A stretch of DNA of 7,661 nucleotides. It comes from an uncultured Bacteroidota bacterium (lineage in GTDB: Bacteria; Bacteroidota; Bacteroidia; Chitinophagales; Chitinophagaceae). The notes beneath the pieces are model-generated. The model did not search any database and was not told the DNA's origin. It saw only the letters and a program-made list of their open reading frames with translations. The position numbers and the translations under genes were made by a program. The stretch spans positions 1 through 7,661 of the forward strand of contig CAIWHI010000573.1 in the NCBI GenBank assembly GCA_903912435.1, in the 5' to 3' direction. Positions 1 through 5,665 of this stretch are shown here, piece after piece. How positions within the stretch are numbered: position 1 is the stretch's first letter; each line of letters opens with the position of its first letter.

Positions 1-125
1 AATGCCGTTTTGTCTAGTGCATCATGATAGCTACCCACTGTTTCGCACAGGTATTGCTGTGCCGACAGATAGTCTACCATACTTTTATTTAGTGTTGGCT
101 CATCCTCAATGATCAGGATTTTCAT
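1..125 (-). CDS. Response regulator, receiver-domain N-terminus (partial)
   Basis: Only the first 41 codons are in the window; the gene continues past base 1. The protein begins MKILIIEDEPTLNKSMVDYL. This is the classic first strand and helix of a CheY-like receiver domain, with the acidic pocket residues E7, D8 and E9. The phospho-acceptor aspartate, normally near residue 50, and any output domain lie outside the window. The start resembles OmpR/PhoB-class regulators (QseB/CpxR-like), but the class rests only on the N-terminal flavour. The ATG lies 5 bp after the stop of the beta-propeller gene, so the two are almost certainly co-transcribed and probably translationally coupled. No Shine-Dalgarno sequence is seen, as is usual in Bacteroidota. 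A sensor histidine kinase would be expected further downstream. Receiver identity is fairly certain; subfamily is inferred. Confidence 0.88.
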   Translation of the reverse strand, partial: MKILIIEDEPTLNKSMVDYLSAQQYLCETVGSYHDALDKTA

Positions 126-130
126 TAGTC

Positions 131-1150
131 TTACTTACCCATTACCAAAACCTGGAAACTACCCGGAACAGGACCCTGGCGGCCATGCTTGTCTTTTGCA
201 CTATTTGGGTCGAAATCAGCCGTAGGCATGTATATTTGGTGAGTCTTTTCATCCAGGGCAATAGTACGTGCTCCTTTCTTGATGCTTACAGATTCTAAAG
301 CTTTAAAATCAGTCGCGGAATTTTCCTTTACAATTGATAAGTTGCCATCACCACAAGAAGCAAAAGCCATTTTGGTTTCAGGGTCGAAAACAACACCATC
401 ACAACCATCGCCTATTGGTAATTCCTTTACTACCTTCCCATTTTCTGCATTTAGAACTACCATTAGCTTATTGCTACAACCCACAAAAAGCCTTTTTGTT
501 TTTACATCCATTGCTAAACCAGTTGGCTCAGTGCCTTTGCCTAGTTTATACCTATGCTCTATAGCATAAGTTTTAGCATCAATAACTAAAAGCTCATTTT
601 TATCTTCAAGATTTACATAAATAAGACCATTGCCATTTGATACAATCATTTCCGGCTTACCGTCTACATTAATTGTTTTCTCCACATTGTTGCTTTCAGC
701 ATTTATTACCGTAAGGTCATGGCTTTTACCATTGCCTACATACACTTTTTTGGAAAAATTGTCATAAATTATTGCATCTGGCTTTTTACCTCCTGGTATG
801 GTTGCTGTAATAGTATTAGTAGCAATATTGAAAACACTAATGGTATTAGAGACACCATTACTAATGAAACCCTTGCCAAATTGTGGAGCCAATGCAATAC
901 CATGTACCCCTTCCAGATTGCCTATAGTAGCAATATTAGCACCTGTGGTTTTATTGATGATATTTACCTGGCTACTGTGCGATAAATATAAATTTTCAGA
1001 CTCCTGGCTTACGGTTACATAATCCCAGCCACCATCGCCTGATGCCTTAAAGGTATTAAGCAAATGGTAGCCCGAATTCTGGGCACTAGCAGCAGTACAT
1101 AATGCCATGGCGGCAACAGCGGTAATCAATGATTTGAAAATCACCTTCAT
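131..1150 (-). CDS. Secreted YncE/YVTN-type beta-propeller protein
   Basis: The 339 aa protein has a clear Sec signal peptide: a basic start (MKVIFK), a hydrophobic stretch at about residues 7-20, and a probable cleavage after ASA at 21-23. The rest is a run of about 40-45 residue beta-propeller blades. Recurring elements are strand pairs like 'VYVGN..HDLTVINAES' (136-153), 'IYVNLEDKNELLVIDAKT' (177-194) and 'LFVGCSNKLMVVLNAENG' (221-238). Each is followed by a turn with G-x-x-P or G-x-x-x-D before the next 'IAxD' or 'VVFD' strand. The C-terminal 'GARTIALDEKTHQIYMPTADF' region (293-313) is typical of YncE-like propellers. Such proteins are exported, usually non-enzymatic, and can bind ligands or partner proteins; no catalytic site is recognisable. 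It sits between a PepSY-like secreted protein and a response regulator, suggesting a periplasmic or surface role linked to signalling. That role is inference. Confidence 0.9.
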   Translation of the reverse strand: MKVIFKSLITAVAAMALCTAASAQNSGYHLLNTFKASGDGGWDYVTVSQESENLYLSHSSQVNIINKTTGANIATIGNLEGVHGIALAPQFGKGFISNGVSNTISVFNIATNTITATIPGGKKPDAIIYDNFSKKVYVGNGKSHDLTVINAESNNVEKTINVDGKPEMIVSNGNGLIYVNLEDKNELLVIDAKTYAIEHRYKLGKGTEPTGLAMDVKTKRLFVGCSNKLMVVLNAENGKVVKELPIGDGCDGVVFDPETKMAFASCGDGNLSIVKENSATDFKALESVSIKKGARTIALDEKTHQIYMPTADFDPNSAKDKHGRQGPVPGSFQVLVMGK

Positions 1151-1168
1151 AAAATCAATTTTGATAAA

Positions 1169-1200
1169 TAAACATACATCAACCTGATATATCCAGGTTG
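1169..1200 (-). promoter_or_regulatory. Possible promoter with overlapping palindromic operator upstream of the propeller gene
   Basis: A near-perfect 21 bp palindrome occupies 1180-1200: arms CAACCTG (1180-1186) and CAGGTTG (1194-1200) around a 7-base AT-rich centre. On the minus strand a TATGTTTA box (1169-1176) lies immediately downstream. It matches 7 of 8 positions of the Bacteroidota -7 element TAnnTTTG and ends 18 bp before the propeller ATG. The palindrome would therefore sit in the -33/-7 spacer, a normal place for a regulator to bind. No convincing -33 TTG is seen. Alternatively the palindrome is an RNA hairpin in a transcript running through from the PepSY-like gene. No T-run follows, so a terminator is unlikely. 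Confidence 0.4.
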
Positions 1201-1257
1201 TAAAGGGGCAATGTTAGCCAATAAATCAACGGGGGTACATTAAATTATTGATACCAA

Positions 1258-1686
1258 TTAGTCCTTTTTGCAAACCTCCTTAAGGAATTTGCCATTAGCA
1301 TCAAACATCAGGTCCATGCATTTTACTTCTGCCTCATACATGGTTTCGCCATTTGGCATAGTTAGTTTTGCAGCTTCCTTTATTTTGTGGTCGTAATTGT
1401 TCTTTATATACATTACAATCTTGGCAGGTAGCATTCTAGGGTCCATATGTTTTTCAGTTTCCAGCCATTTGCCATTCTCATCAAATAAGGCAGATTGCTT
1501 CTGGCCATCTTTTTCGAAATTGGCCTCATATTTCCCATGTTCCATTTCCCATTTGGCTTCTTTTACCTCTGGGAAGTTTTTATAAAAAGTATACTTAACA
1601 GGTTCAGGAACTTTAGAAATATTAATATTCCTGGCAAAACAAGTGGCACCCGACAGCATAAGCACAGCTACAATAAGTTTTTTCAT
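1258..1686 (-). CDS. Secreted PepSY-like (DUF2874-type) protein
   Basis: This small 142 aa protein has a Sec signal peptide (MKKLIVAVLMLSGATCFA, cleavage probably after residue 18). C16 does not sit in a good lipobox, so a lipoprotein is unlikely. The mature part holds two similar halves. Residues 26-76 read V-P-x-x-V, a helix, then FPEVKEAKWE, GKYEANF and FDENGKWL. Residues 86-136 read LPAKIVMYIKNNY, KIKEAAK, MYEAEV and FDANGKFL. This helix-then-strands pattern with a closing 'FDxNGK(W/F)L' matches the Bacteroidota PepSY-like family (PF11396, 'putative beta-lactamase-inhibitor-like'). These proteins are exported and often encoded near two-component systems, but their biochemical role is not established. 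The gene reads toward the propeller and regulator genes, 107 bp away, and may be the first gene of that unit. The family call rests on motif recall, not a search. Confidence 0.85.
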   Translation of the reverse strand: MKKLIVAVLMLSGATCFARNINISKVPEPVKYTFYKNFPEVKEAKWEMEHGKYEANFEKDGQKQSALFDENGKWLETEKHMDPRMLPAKIVMYIKNNYDHKIKEAAKLTMPNGETMYEAEVKCMDLMFDANGKFLKEVCKKD

Positions 1687-1720
1687 AAAAATATTTTTTG
1701 GCTTTTGATAAATTAGAAGA

Positions 1721-1728
1721 CAAATGTA
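1721..1728 (-). promoter_or_regulatory. Putative -7 promoter element for the PepSY-like gene
   Basis: On the minus strand the bases read TACATTTG, an exact match to the Bacteroidota -7 consensus TAnnTTTG, ending 34 bp before the ATG of the PepSY-like gene. A TTTG lies further upstream, but its roughly 26 bp spacing is longer than the usual 19-21, so the -33 element is uncertain. Transcription from here would give a leader of about 25-30 nt and could serve the whole PepSY-like/propeller/regulator unit. Confidence 0.55.
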
Positions 1729-1795
1729 ATAAGGAATTCTGTAGGCAGTTTGAACAAAGGTAATTTTTCAACAATAAAAAACTATGAAGGAGCCA

Positions 1796-2305
1796 CTAAT
1801 CTCCGCTATGAAAGTAGAGTGCCTGCAATTGATTAATATCCATAATTCTATAAGTATTGCGAATTGAAGGTCTTGTTCTGAAAAACCTGTTTTTAGCCTG
1901 TTCTACGAGGTTTGTTTGAAAAATAAATATATATTCTTCATGAATTTCAATATTGCCTCCAAGTATATTTTTTGAACCCTCTATTTTCTCTTCCAAGGCA
2001 CCTTTGTATACATTTCGCAGGTTTTCATAATTGAACCTCAATTCTACAAGTACCATTTTTCTAGATGATTCGTCAGCAGAAATTGATCCAAATGAAATAT
2101 CCATAGATTTACTTCTGGCTCTTTTTTCGGCAAGAGATACTCTAGCCTCTGCAATGTCAAGATTAATTACTACCGTATTGGTGTCGAAAATAATGGTTGT
2201 ACTTTGGTGTCCTTCCCTTTCAATAACTATATTTATATCCTCAATAATCTCGGGATATGCCAAGGCGACAGGATGGGTAATGGTGGTTGTTTTGCAATAT
2301 TTCAT
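1796..2305 (-). CDS. Unrecognised 169 aa protein, partner of the AAA ATPase
   Basis: I do not recognise this protein. It has no signal peptide or membrane segment, so it is probably cytoplasmic. Residues 1-50 look like alternating beta strands (YPEIIEDINIVIE, STTIIFDTNTVVINLD). A charged helical segment follows (51-67, AEARVSLAEKRARSKS), then MDISFG (68-73) and a hydrophobic strand KMVLVELRF (83-91). Later come a helical region with NYENLRNVYKGALEEKI (92-108) and a strand EEYIFIFQ (123-130). The arrangement D69...E88-L-R90 faintly recalls the D...(E)xK core of PD-(D/E)XK nucleases, but the lysine is replaced by arginine and the similarity is weak. The ATG lies 3 bp after the stop of the ATPase gene, so the two are almost certainly one operon with coupled translation. 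It could be an effector, a regulator or a structural partner of the ATPase. Confidence 0.82.
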   Translation of the reverse strand: MKYCKTTTITHPVALAYPEIIEDINIVIEREGHQSTTIIFDTNTVVINLDIAEARVSLAEKRARSKSMDISFGSISADESSRKMVLVELRFNYENLRNVYKGALEEKIEGSKNILGGNIEIHEEYIFIFQTNLVEQAKNRFFRTRPSIRNTYRIMDINQLQALYFHSGD

Positions 2306-2308
2306 GGT

Positions 2309-3607
2309 TTATATGCCGTATTGGTTAATGCGATCTATGGCTATATTAAACGATGCAAAAATGGGGTCAATCTCTTGCTTAAGATGGAGGTAATTATACA
2401 TGAACTTATTCTCTGATTTCTCAGCTAAATAGTAATTCAATTTATCCTCCACTCCTTCTTTCATTGATATGTATTTTATTGCACTAACCATATCTGGGTT
2501 GTGGCTGGCAATAAAAAATTTTACGCCAATTTCTTTATGCAACAAAACAATCATTCTGGCATATTCAATAATCCATTGTGGATGTAAATGAGATTCGGGT
2601 TCGTCAATAATAAAAAGAGTTTTATCGGTTAATGAACCGTTTTTGAGTAGCAATTGTAAAATTCCAAATGACCTAACCCCGGTAGCACAATCGAACAAGT
2701 TGAAAGTTGTACCATCCACTCGTTTAAAGACAAACCGGTTATATAAACTATCATCTAGCGAAACATCACCTTTTAAAATTTCATTATTTAAAATAGTATT
2801 CAAATTTGATGATGTTGATTTGCCTTTTTTTAATAGTAACGCCCTTAAATCATTCCAATGATCGTTTTCACTTTGTTCATTTAGCAAAACCATTGGAGTA
2901 TCAAGGTAGATTGCATTGTCGATAGAATAGAATACAGATAGATTCGTCTTATCCATAGCAACTATTTGCGATTCATATTCATATACTTCAAATTTCCGGG
3001 GTAGTTTACCTTCTGAAAAAATTGAATCTATGGCATCCAGAAACAGTCCAACAGGTCTTGAATTTATTTTTTCAAATGATTCATTAAATATAGACGCAAC
3101 ATGATTTGTTAATTCATTGAAGATTTCCTGGAAGTCTTTGCTAGGGCTCTCGTTTTGATCTAAAATATCCCCTAATATGTGCTTCATCCTGGTTTTCCAA
3201 GAGGACTGAAAAAGTAAGTCTTGTTGTTCCGTTGAAACCCTGGAGAATACGTGGCTAATTTTCGAAATAAACATCTTCCACTTTTCAAGTAGATTTTCGC
3301 TCAAAGAATCTTCATTATAAAATTCTTCTAATTCCTTTTTTGCGTTTTTTTCATTGAGTGCAAATGATAAATCAGGAATTACGACCTGGAGAAACCTATA
3401 AGTGTCGCTCAATTTTTTACGTAATTCATCCACTACCAACTTTTCATAATTTGTCCCAGTTTTATACAGGTAATATAAAAGTTTAGATAAGGTGCTCTTG
3501 CCACAGCCATTTTCACCGGTAACCACCGTAATGCCATCAATAATAATATCTGCATTTGCAATGGCTCTAAAACCTTCTGTTTTTACCCTTATTTGTGGCG
3601 TATACAT
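2309..3607 (-). CDS. ABC-like AAA family ATPase (AAA_15/AAA_21/OLD-type)
   Basis: This 432 aa cytoplasmic ATPase has an SMC/ABC-like split nucleotide-binding domain. The N-terminal lobe starts with strands 'IRVKTEGFRAIANADIIIDGITVVTG', running into the Walker A loop GENGCGKST at 31-39 (K37, S38). Residues about 55-300 form a mostly helical and beta insertion with no known catalytic motif. The C-terminal lobe carries a signature-like segment CATGVRSFGILQLLL (307-321), Walker B LFIIDEPESHLHP (331-343, with D335 and E336) and a switch histidine in ASHNPDM (H369). After Walker B the protein ends within about 95 residues, so there is no C-terminal TOPRIM nuclease domain as in OLD or GajA. Such stand-alone ATPases usually act with a second protein; here that is the 169 aa product encoded 3 bp downstream. 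The gene reads divergently from the glycan genes. A defence role is inferred from architecture only. Confidence 0.92.
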   Translation of the reverse strand: MYTPQIRVKTEGFRAIANADIIIDGITVVTGENGCGKSTLSKLLYYLYKTGTNYEKLVVDELRKKLSDTYRFLQVVIPDLSFALNEKNAKKELEEFYNEDSLSENLLEKWKMFISKISHVFSRVSTEQQDLLFQSSWKTRMKHILGDILDQNESPSKDFQEIFNELTNHVASIFNESFEKINSRPVGLFLDAIDSIFSEGKLPRKFEVYEYESQIVAMDKTNLSVFYSIDNAIYLDTPMVLLNEQSENDHWNDLRALLLKKGKSTSSNLNTILNNEILKGDVSLDDSLYNRFVFKRVDGTTFNLFDCATGVRSFGILQLLLKNGSLTDKTLFIIDEPESHLHPQWIIEYARMIVLLHKEIGVKFFIASHNPDMVSAIKYISMKEGVEDKLNYYLAEKSENKFMYNYLHLKQEIDPIFASFNIAIDRINQYGI

Positions 3608-3637
3608 TGAAATGGATATTTATTGGCTAAAAGACCA

Positions 3638-3645
3638 CAAAACTA
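3638..3645 (-). promoter_or_regulatory. Putative -7 promoter element for the ATPase operon
   Basis: The minus strand reads TAGTTTTG, an exact TAnnTTTG match, ending 30 bp before the ATPase ATG. No good -33 TTG is found at the usual distance; a TTTA lies about 18 bp upstream, within a short inverted repeat (ATAGT/ACTAT arms at 3659-3672). It would give a leader of roughly 25 nt for the two-gene ATPase operon. Confidence 0.5.
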
Positions 3646-3745
3646 ATTCAAATTGATTATAGTATAAACTATGAACAATACATCGCCCCAAATCACTAAT
3701 CAAATGGTAATCTATCCAATACCCTCCAAAATACTTTACAATAAG

Positions 3746-3753
3746 TATCTTTG
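3746..3753 (+). promoter_or_regulatory. Putative -7 promoter element for the glycan genes
   Basis: The bases TATCTTTG match the Bacteroidota -7 consensus TAnnTTTG exactly and end 20 bp before the acetyltransferase ATG at 3774. No TTG is visible at the -33 position, so the promoter may be weak or activator-dependent. It would drive the acetyltransferase and aminotransferase genes. With the box at 3638-3645 on the other strand, it makes the 166 bp between the ATPase and acetyltransferase genes a divergent promoter region. Confidence 0.5.
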
Positions 3754-3773
3754 CTTCGTTACCCCGATAAAAT

Positions 3774-4379
3774 ATGATTGTATACGGCGCCAGCGGGCAT
3801 GGTAAAGTAATTATAGAGATTCTGGAAAATATCCTCACCCCCCATATTGAGATATGGGACGATGCGGTAAAACCTCCGGTATGGGAATATGAAGTGAAAC
3901 CACCATTACCAGCGCCCCAGCCCATCGCTGATGAAATGATTATCAGCATAGGGGTAAATGCCACCCGGAAAAAAGTTGCTGACCGCTTTTGTGAAAGGGT
4001 GACTTTTGGCAAGGCTATTCATTCCACTGCATTTATTTCTAAGCGAGCCACAATAGGCGAGGGCACAGTAGTTATGGCCAATGTAACTGTAAATGCCGAC
4101 GTAAAAGTAGGCCGCCATTGCATTCTTAATACCAGTTGCAGTATAGACCACGATTGTGTTTTAGGCGATTATGTACATATTAGTCCTGGTGCAGCCCTTA
4201 GTGGTGATGTACATGTAGGCGAAGGTACACATATAGGTACGGGTGCCTCAACTATTCAGGGTGTGAGAATAGGCAAGTGGTGCAATATAGGCGTAGGTGC
4301 GGTAGTAGTAAAGGATATACCAGATTATGCAACAGCTGTGGGCAACCCGGCGCGAGTGATAAAAATAAAACAACCATAA
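3774..4379 (+). CDS. PglD/NeuD-family sugar O/N-acetyltransferase
   Basis: The 201 aa length is usual for the family. Residues 1-75 form the PglD_N Rossmann-like domain with the nucleotide-sugar binding loop YGASGHGK (4-11). Residues about 80-195 form a left-handed beta-helix of hexapeptide repeats (for example ATIGEG, VKVGRH, VLGDYV, VHVGEG, THIGTG, VRIGKW), closed by VVVKDIPDYATAVGNPARVI. H126 in 'SIDHDC' aligns with the catalytic base His of Campylobacter PglD, followed by acidic D127. The enzyme would transfer acetyl from acetyl-CoA to the 4-amino group of a UDP-sugar in the cytoplasm. The ATG at 3774 is chosen because an in-frame TAA lies at 3768-3770. The next gene, an aminotransferase that could make its substrate, starts 2 bp after this stop. 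Alternatives are NeuD-type O-acetylation or a PerB/VioB-type role on another 4-amino sugar; the exact sugar cannot be read from sequence. Confidence 0.92.
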   Translation: MIVYGASGHGKVIIEILENILTPHIEIWDDAVKPPVWEYEVKPPLPAPQPIADEMIISIGVNATRKKVADRFCERVTFGKAIHSTAFISKRATIGEGTVVMANVTVNADVKVGRHCILNTSCSIDHDCVLGDYVHISPGAALSGDVHVGEGTHIGTGASTIQGVRIGKWCNIGVGAVVVKDIPDYATAVGNPARVIKIKQP

Positions 4380-4381
4380 TC

Positions 4382-5512
4382 ATGAATACTAAAATATGGA
4401 TGTCTTCACCACATATGGGTGGTACTGAAGAGCAGTTTGTAAAAGAAGCATTTACCACTAATTGGATAGCACCATTGGGACCTAACGTAAACGGTTTTGA
4501 ACAAGACCTTGAATTGTTTTTAGGCAATGGCAGCCATGCAGCGGCATTGAGTTCGGGTACTGCCGGCCTTCATTTGGGTCTGGTATTGCTGGGTGTAAAA
4601 GCCGGGGATGAGGTGATATGCCAAACCATGACCTTTAGTGCCACTGCCAACCCCATAAACTATATGGGTGCTACACCTGTATTTGTAGATAGTGAAAGTG
4701 ATACTTGGAATATGTCGCCCGCCTTGCTTGAAAAGGCGATTGAGGATAGGATGGCTATTGGCAAGAAACCGAAGGCAATAATACCTGTGCACCTTTATGG
4801 CATGCCAGCTAAGATGGACAGCATTATGGCCATCGCCCACCATTACCAGATACCGGTGCTTGAGGATGCAGCCGAGGCAATTGGTTCATCCATACACGGC
4901 CAAAAATGTGGCACATTTGGTGAGATAGGCGTACTTTCATTCAATGGTAATAAAATCATTACTACCTCAGGTGGTGGTGCATTGGTTTCGCAAAGTAGCA
5001 GGATAGTAAAAGATGCCCGGTTCCTGGCTACACAGGCCCGTGACGAGGCACCACATTACCAACATTCACAGATAGGTTATAACTACCGCATGAGTAATTT
5101 GTGCGCAGGCGTAGGACGTGGACAAATGGAAGTTTTGGCCAAAAGGATAGAACAGCGCAGAAGCATTTATAACCAATACCATAGCCATCTAGCAGGTAAA
5201 AAAGGAATTAGTTTCCATGAGGAATTGCCGGGGTATTTCAGCAACCGTTGGTTAACCACCATATTGATTGACCCCAAAGAAGCCGGTTTCACCCGTGAGG
5301 ATTTAAGATTGGCATTAGAAAAAGACAATATTGAATCACGCCCATTATGGAAGCCAATGCATATGCAGCCAGTATTTGATGGTTGTCCGTTTTATGGTGA
5401 TGGCACATCCGAGCATTTATTCGAAATCGGATTATGCCTGCCATCAGGTTCCAATTTATCCAATGACGACATGAAACGCATTTTTGCCGTAATTGATTCA
5501 TTGGTGAAATAA
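4382..5512 (+). CDS. DegT/DnrJ/EryC1/StrS sugar aminotransferase (PglE-like)
   Basis: This is a PLP-dependent nucleotide-sugar aminotransferase of 376 aa, a normal family length. It begins MNTKIWMSSPHMGGTEEQFV. The frame is open further upstream, but that stretch overlaps the acetyltransferase gene and shows no family similarity, so I chose the ATG at 4382. Residues visible are the phosphate-binding SSGTAGLHLGL (57-67), D162 in EDAAEAIGS (161-169) for the PLP ring nitrogen, and the Schiff-base lysine K191 in SFNGNKIITTSGGGA (186-200). The motif 'NYRMSNLCAGVGRGQM' (234-249) and 'ESRPLWKPMHMQPVF' (318-332) are also typical. The enzyme would convert a UDP-4-keto-6-deoxy sugar to the 4-amino sugar using glutamate. 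Pairing with the PglD-like gene 2 bp upstream fits bacillosamine-type synthesis. The matching 4,6-dehydratase (PglF type) and the initiating glycosyltransferase are not in the window. Confidence 0.94.
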   Translation: MNTKIWMSSPHMGGTEEQFVKEAFTTNWIAPLGPNVNGFEQDLELFLGNGSHAAALSSGTAGLHLGLVLLGVKAGDEVICQTMTFSATANPINYMGATPVFVDSESDTWNMSPALLEKAIEDRMAIGKKPKAIIPVHLYGMPAKMDSIMAIAHHYQIPVLEDAAEAIGSSIHGQKCGTFGEIGVLSFNGNKIITTSGGGALVSQSSRIVKDARFLATQARDEAPHYQHSQIGYNYRMSNLCAGVGRGQMEVLAKRIEQRRSIYNQYHSHLAGKKGISFHEELPGYFSNRWLTTILIDPKEAGFTREDLRLALEKDNIESRPLWKPMHMQPVFDGCPFYGDGTSEHLFEIGLCLPSGSNLSNDDMKRIFAVIDSLVK

Positions 5513-5542
5513 GAGGGTGTTATATTAATTAAGGTGGGTGTA

Positions 5543-5605
5543 AACCCGAAGGGTTGATATTATTATAGCATTCATTCAATTTATGATATAGAACCCTGAA
5601 AGGGT
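5543..5605 (+). repeat. Two copies of a GAA-loop hairpin repeat
   Basis: Two hairpins in the same orientation lie 50 bp apart, centre to centre. The first is AACCC-GAA-GGGTT at 5543-5555 and the second ACCCT-GAA-AGGGT at 5593-5605. They align beyond the stems: each is followed by 'GA(T/C)ATTATT'. The first can also pair differently, because a GGGT at 5536-5539 can pair with the ACCC at 5544-5547, so two alternative hairpins are possible. No T-run follows, so they are not typical terminators. From memory they resemble small dispersed intergenic repeats in Bacteroidota genomes; that is not verified here. They fill most of the 153 bp between the aminotransferase and acyltransferase genes. Confidence 0.6.
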
Positions 5606-5665
5606 GACATTATTGGTCGTTTAGTGAATGACGTTGGGATAATAATTTCGAATAAACACGAATTA

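Noticed and set aside
279..1022. Plus-strand open frames inside the propeller gene
   Set aside because: They are antisense shadows of a well-supported minus-strand gene, with no family similarity.
2309..3607. Full OLD-family or GajA-type nuclease
   Set aside because: The protein ends about 95 residues after Walker B, leaving no room for a TOPRIM domain, and no TOPRIM E...DxD motif is visible.
3620..4012. Minus-strand open frame of 130 codons overlapping the start of the acetyltransferase gene
   Set aside because: It lies opposite a clearly coding PglD-like N-terminus, crosses the divergent promoter region, and its translation shows no recognisable family.
4277..4381. N-terminal extension of the aminotransferase to an upstream ATG
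   Set aside because: The added 35 residues overlap the acetyltransferase gene in another frame and look nothing like a DegT-family start; MNTKIWMSSPHMGG from 4382 does.
5543..5605. Possible CRISPR array from the two similar hairpin units
   Set aside because: There are only two copies with imperfect identity outside the stem, no further units and no cas genes; a dispersed intergenic repeat fits better.
5624..5665. GTG start for the acyltransferase adding 14 residues
   Set aside because: The extension has no family similarity, and the ATG at 5666 lies a normal distance before the FLDGLRG motif. It is not fully excluded.
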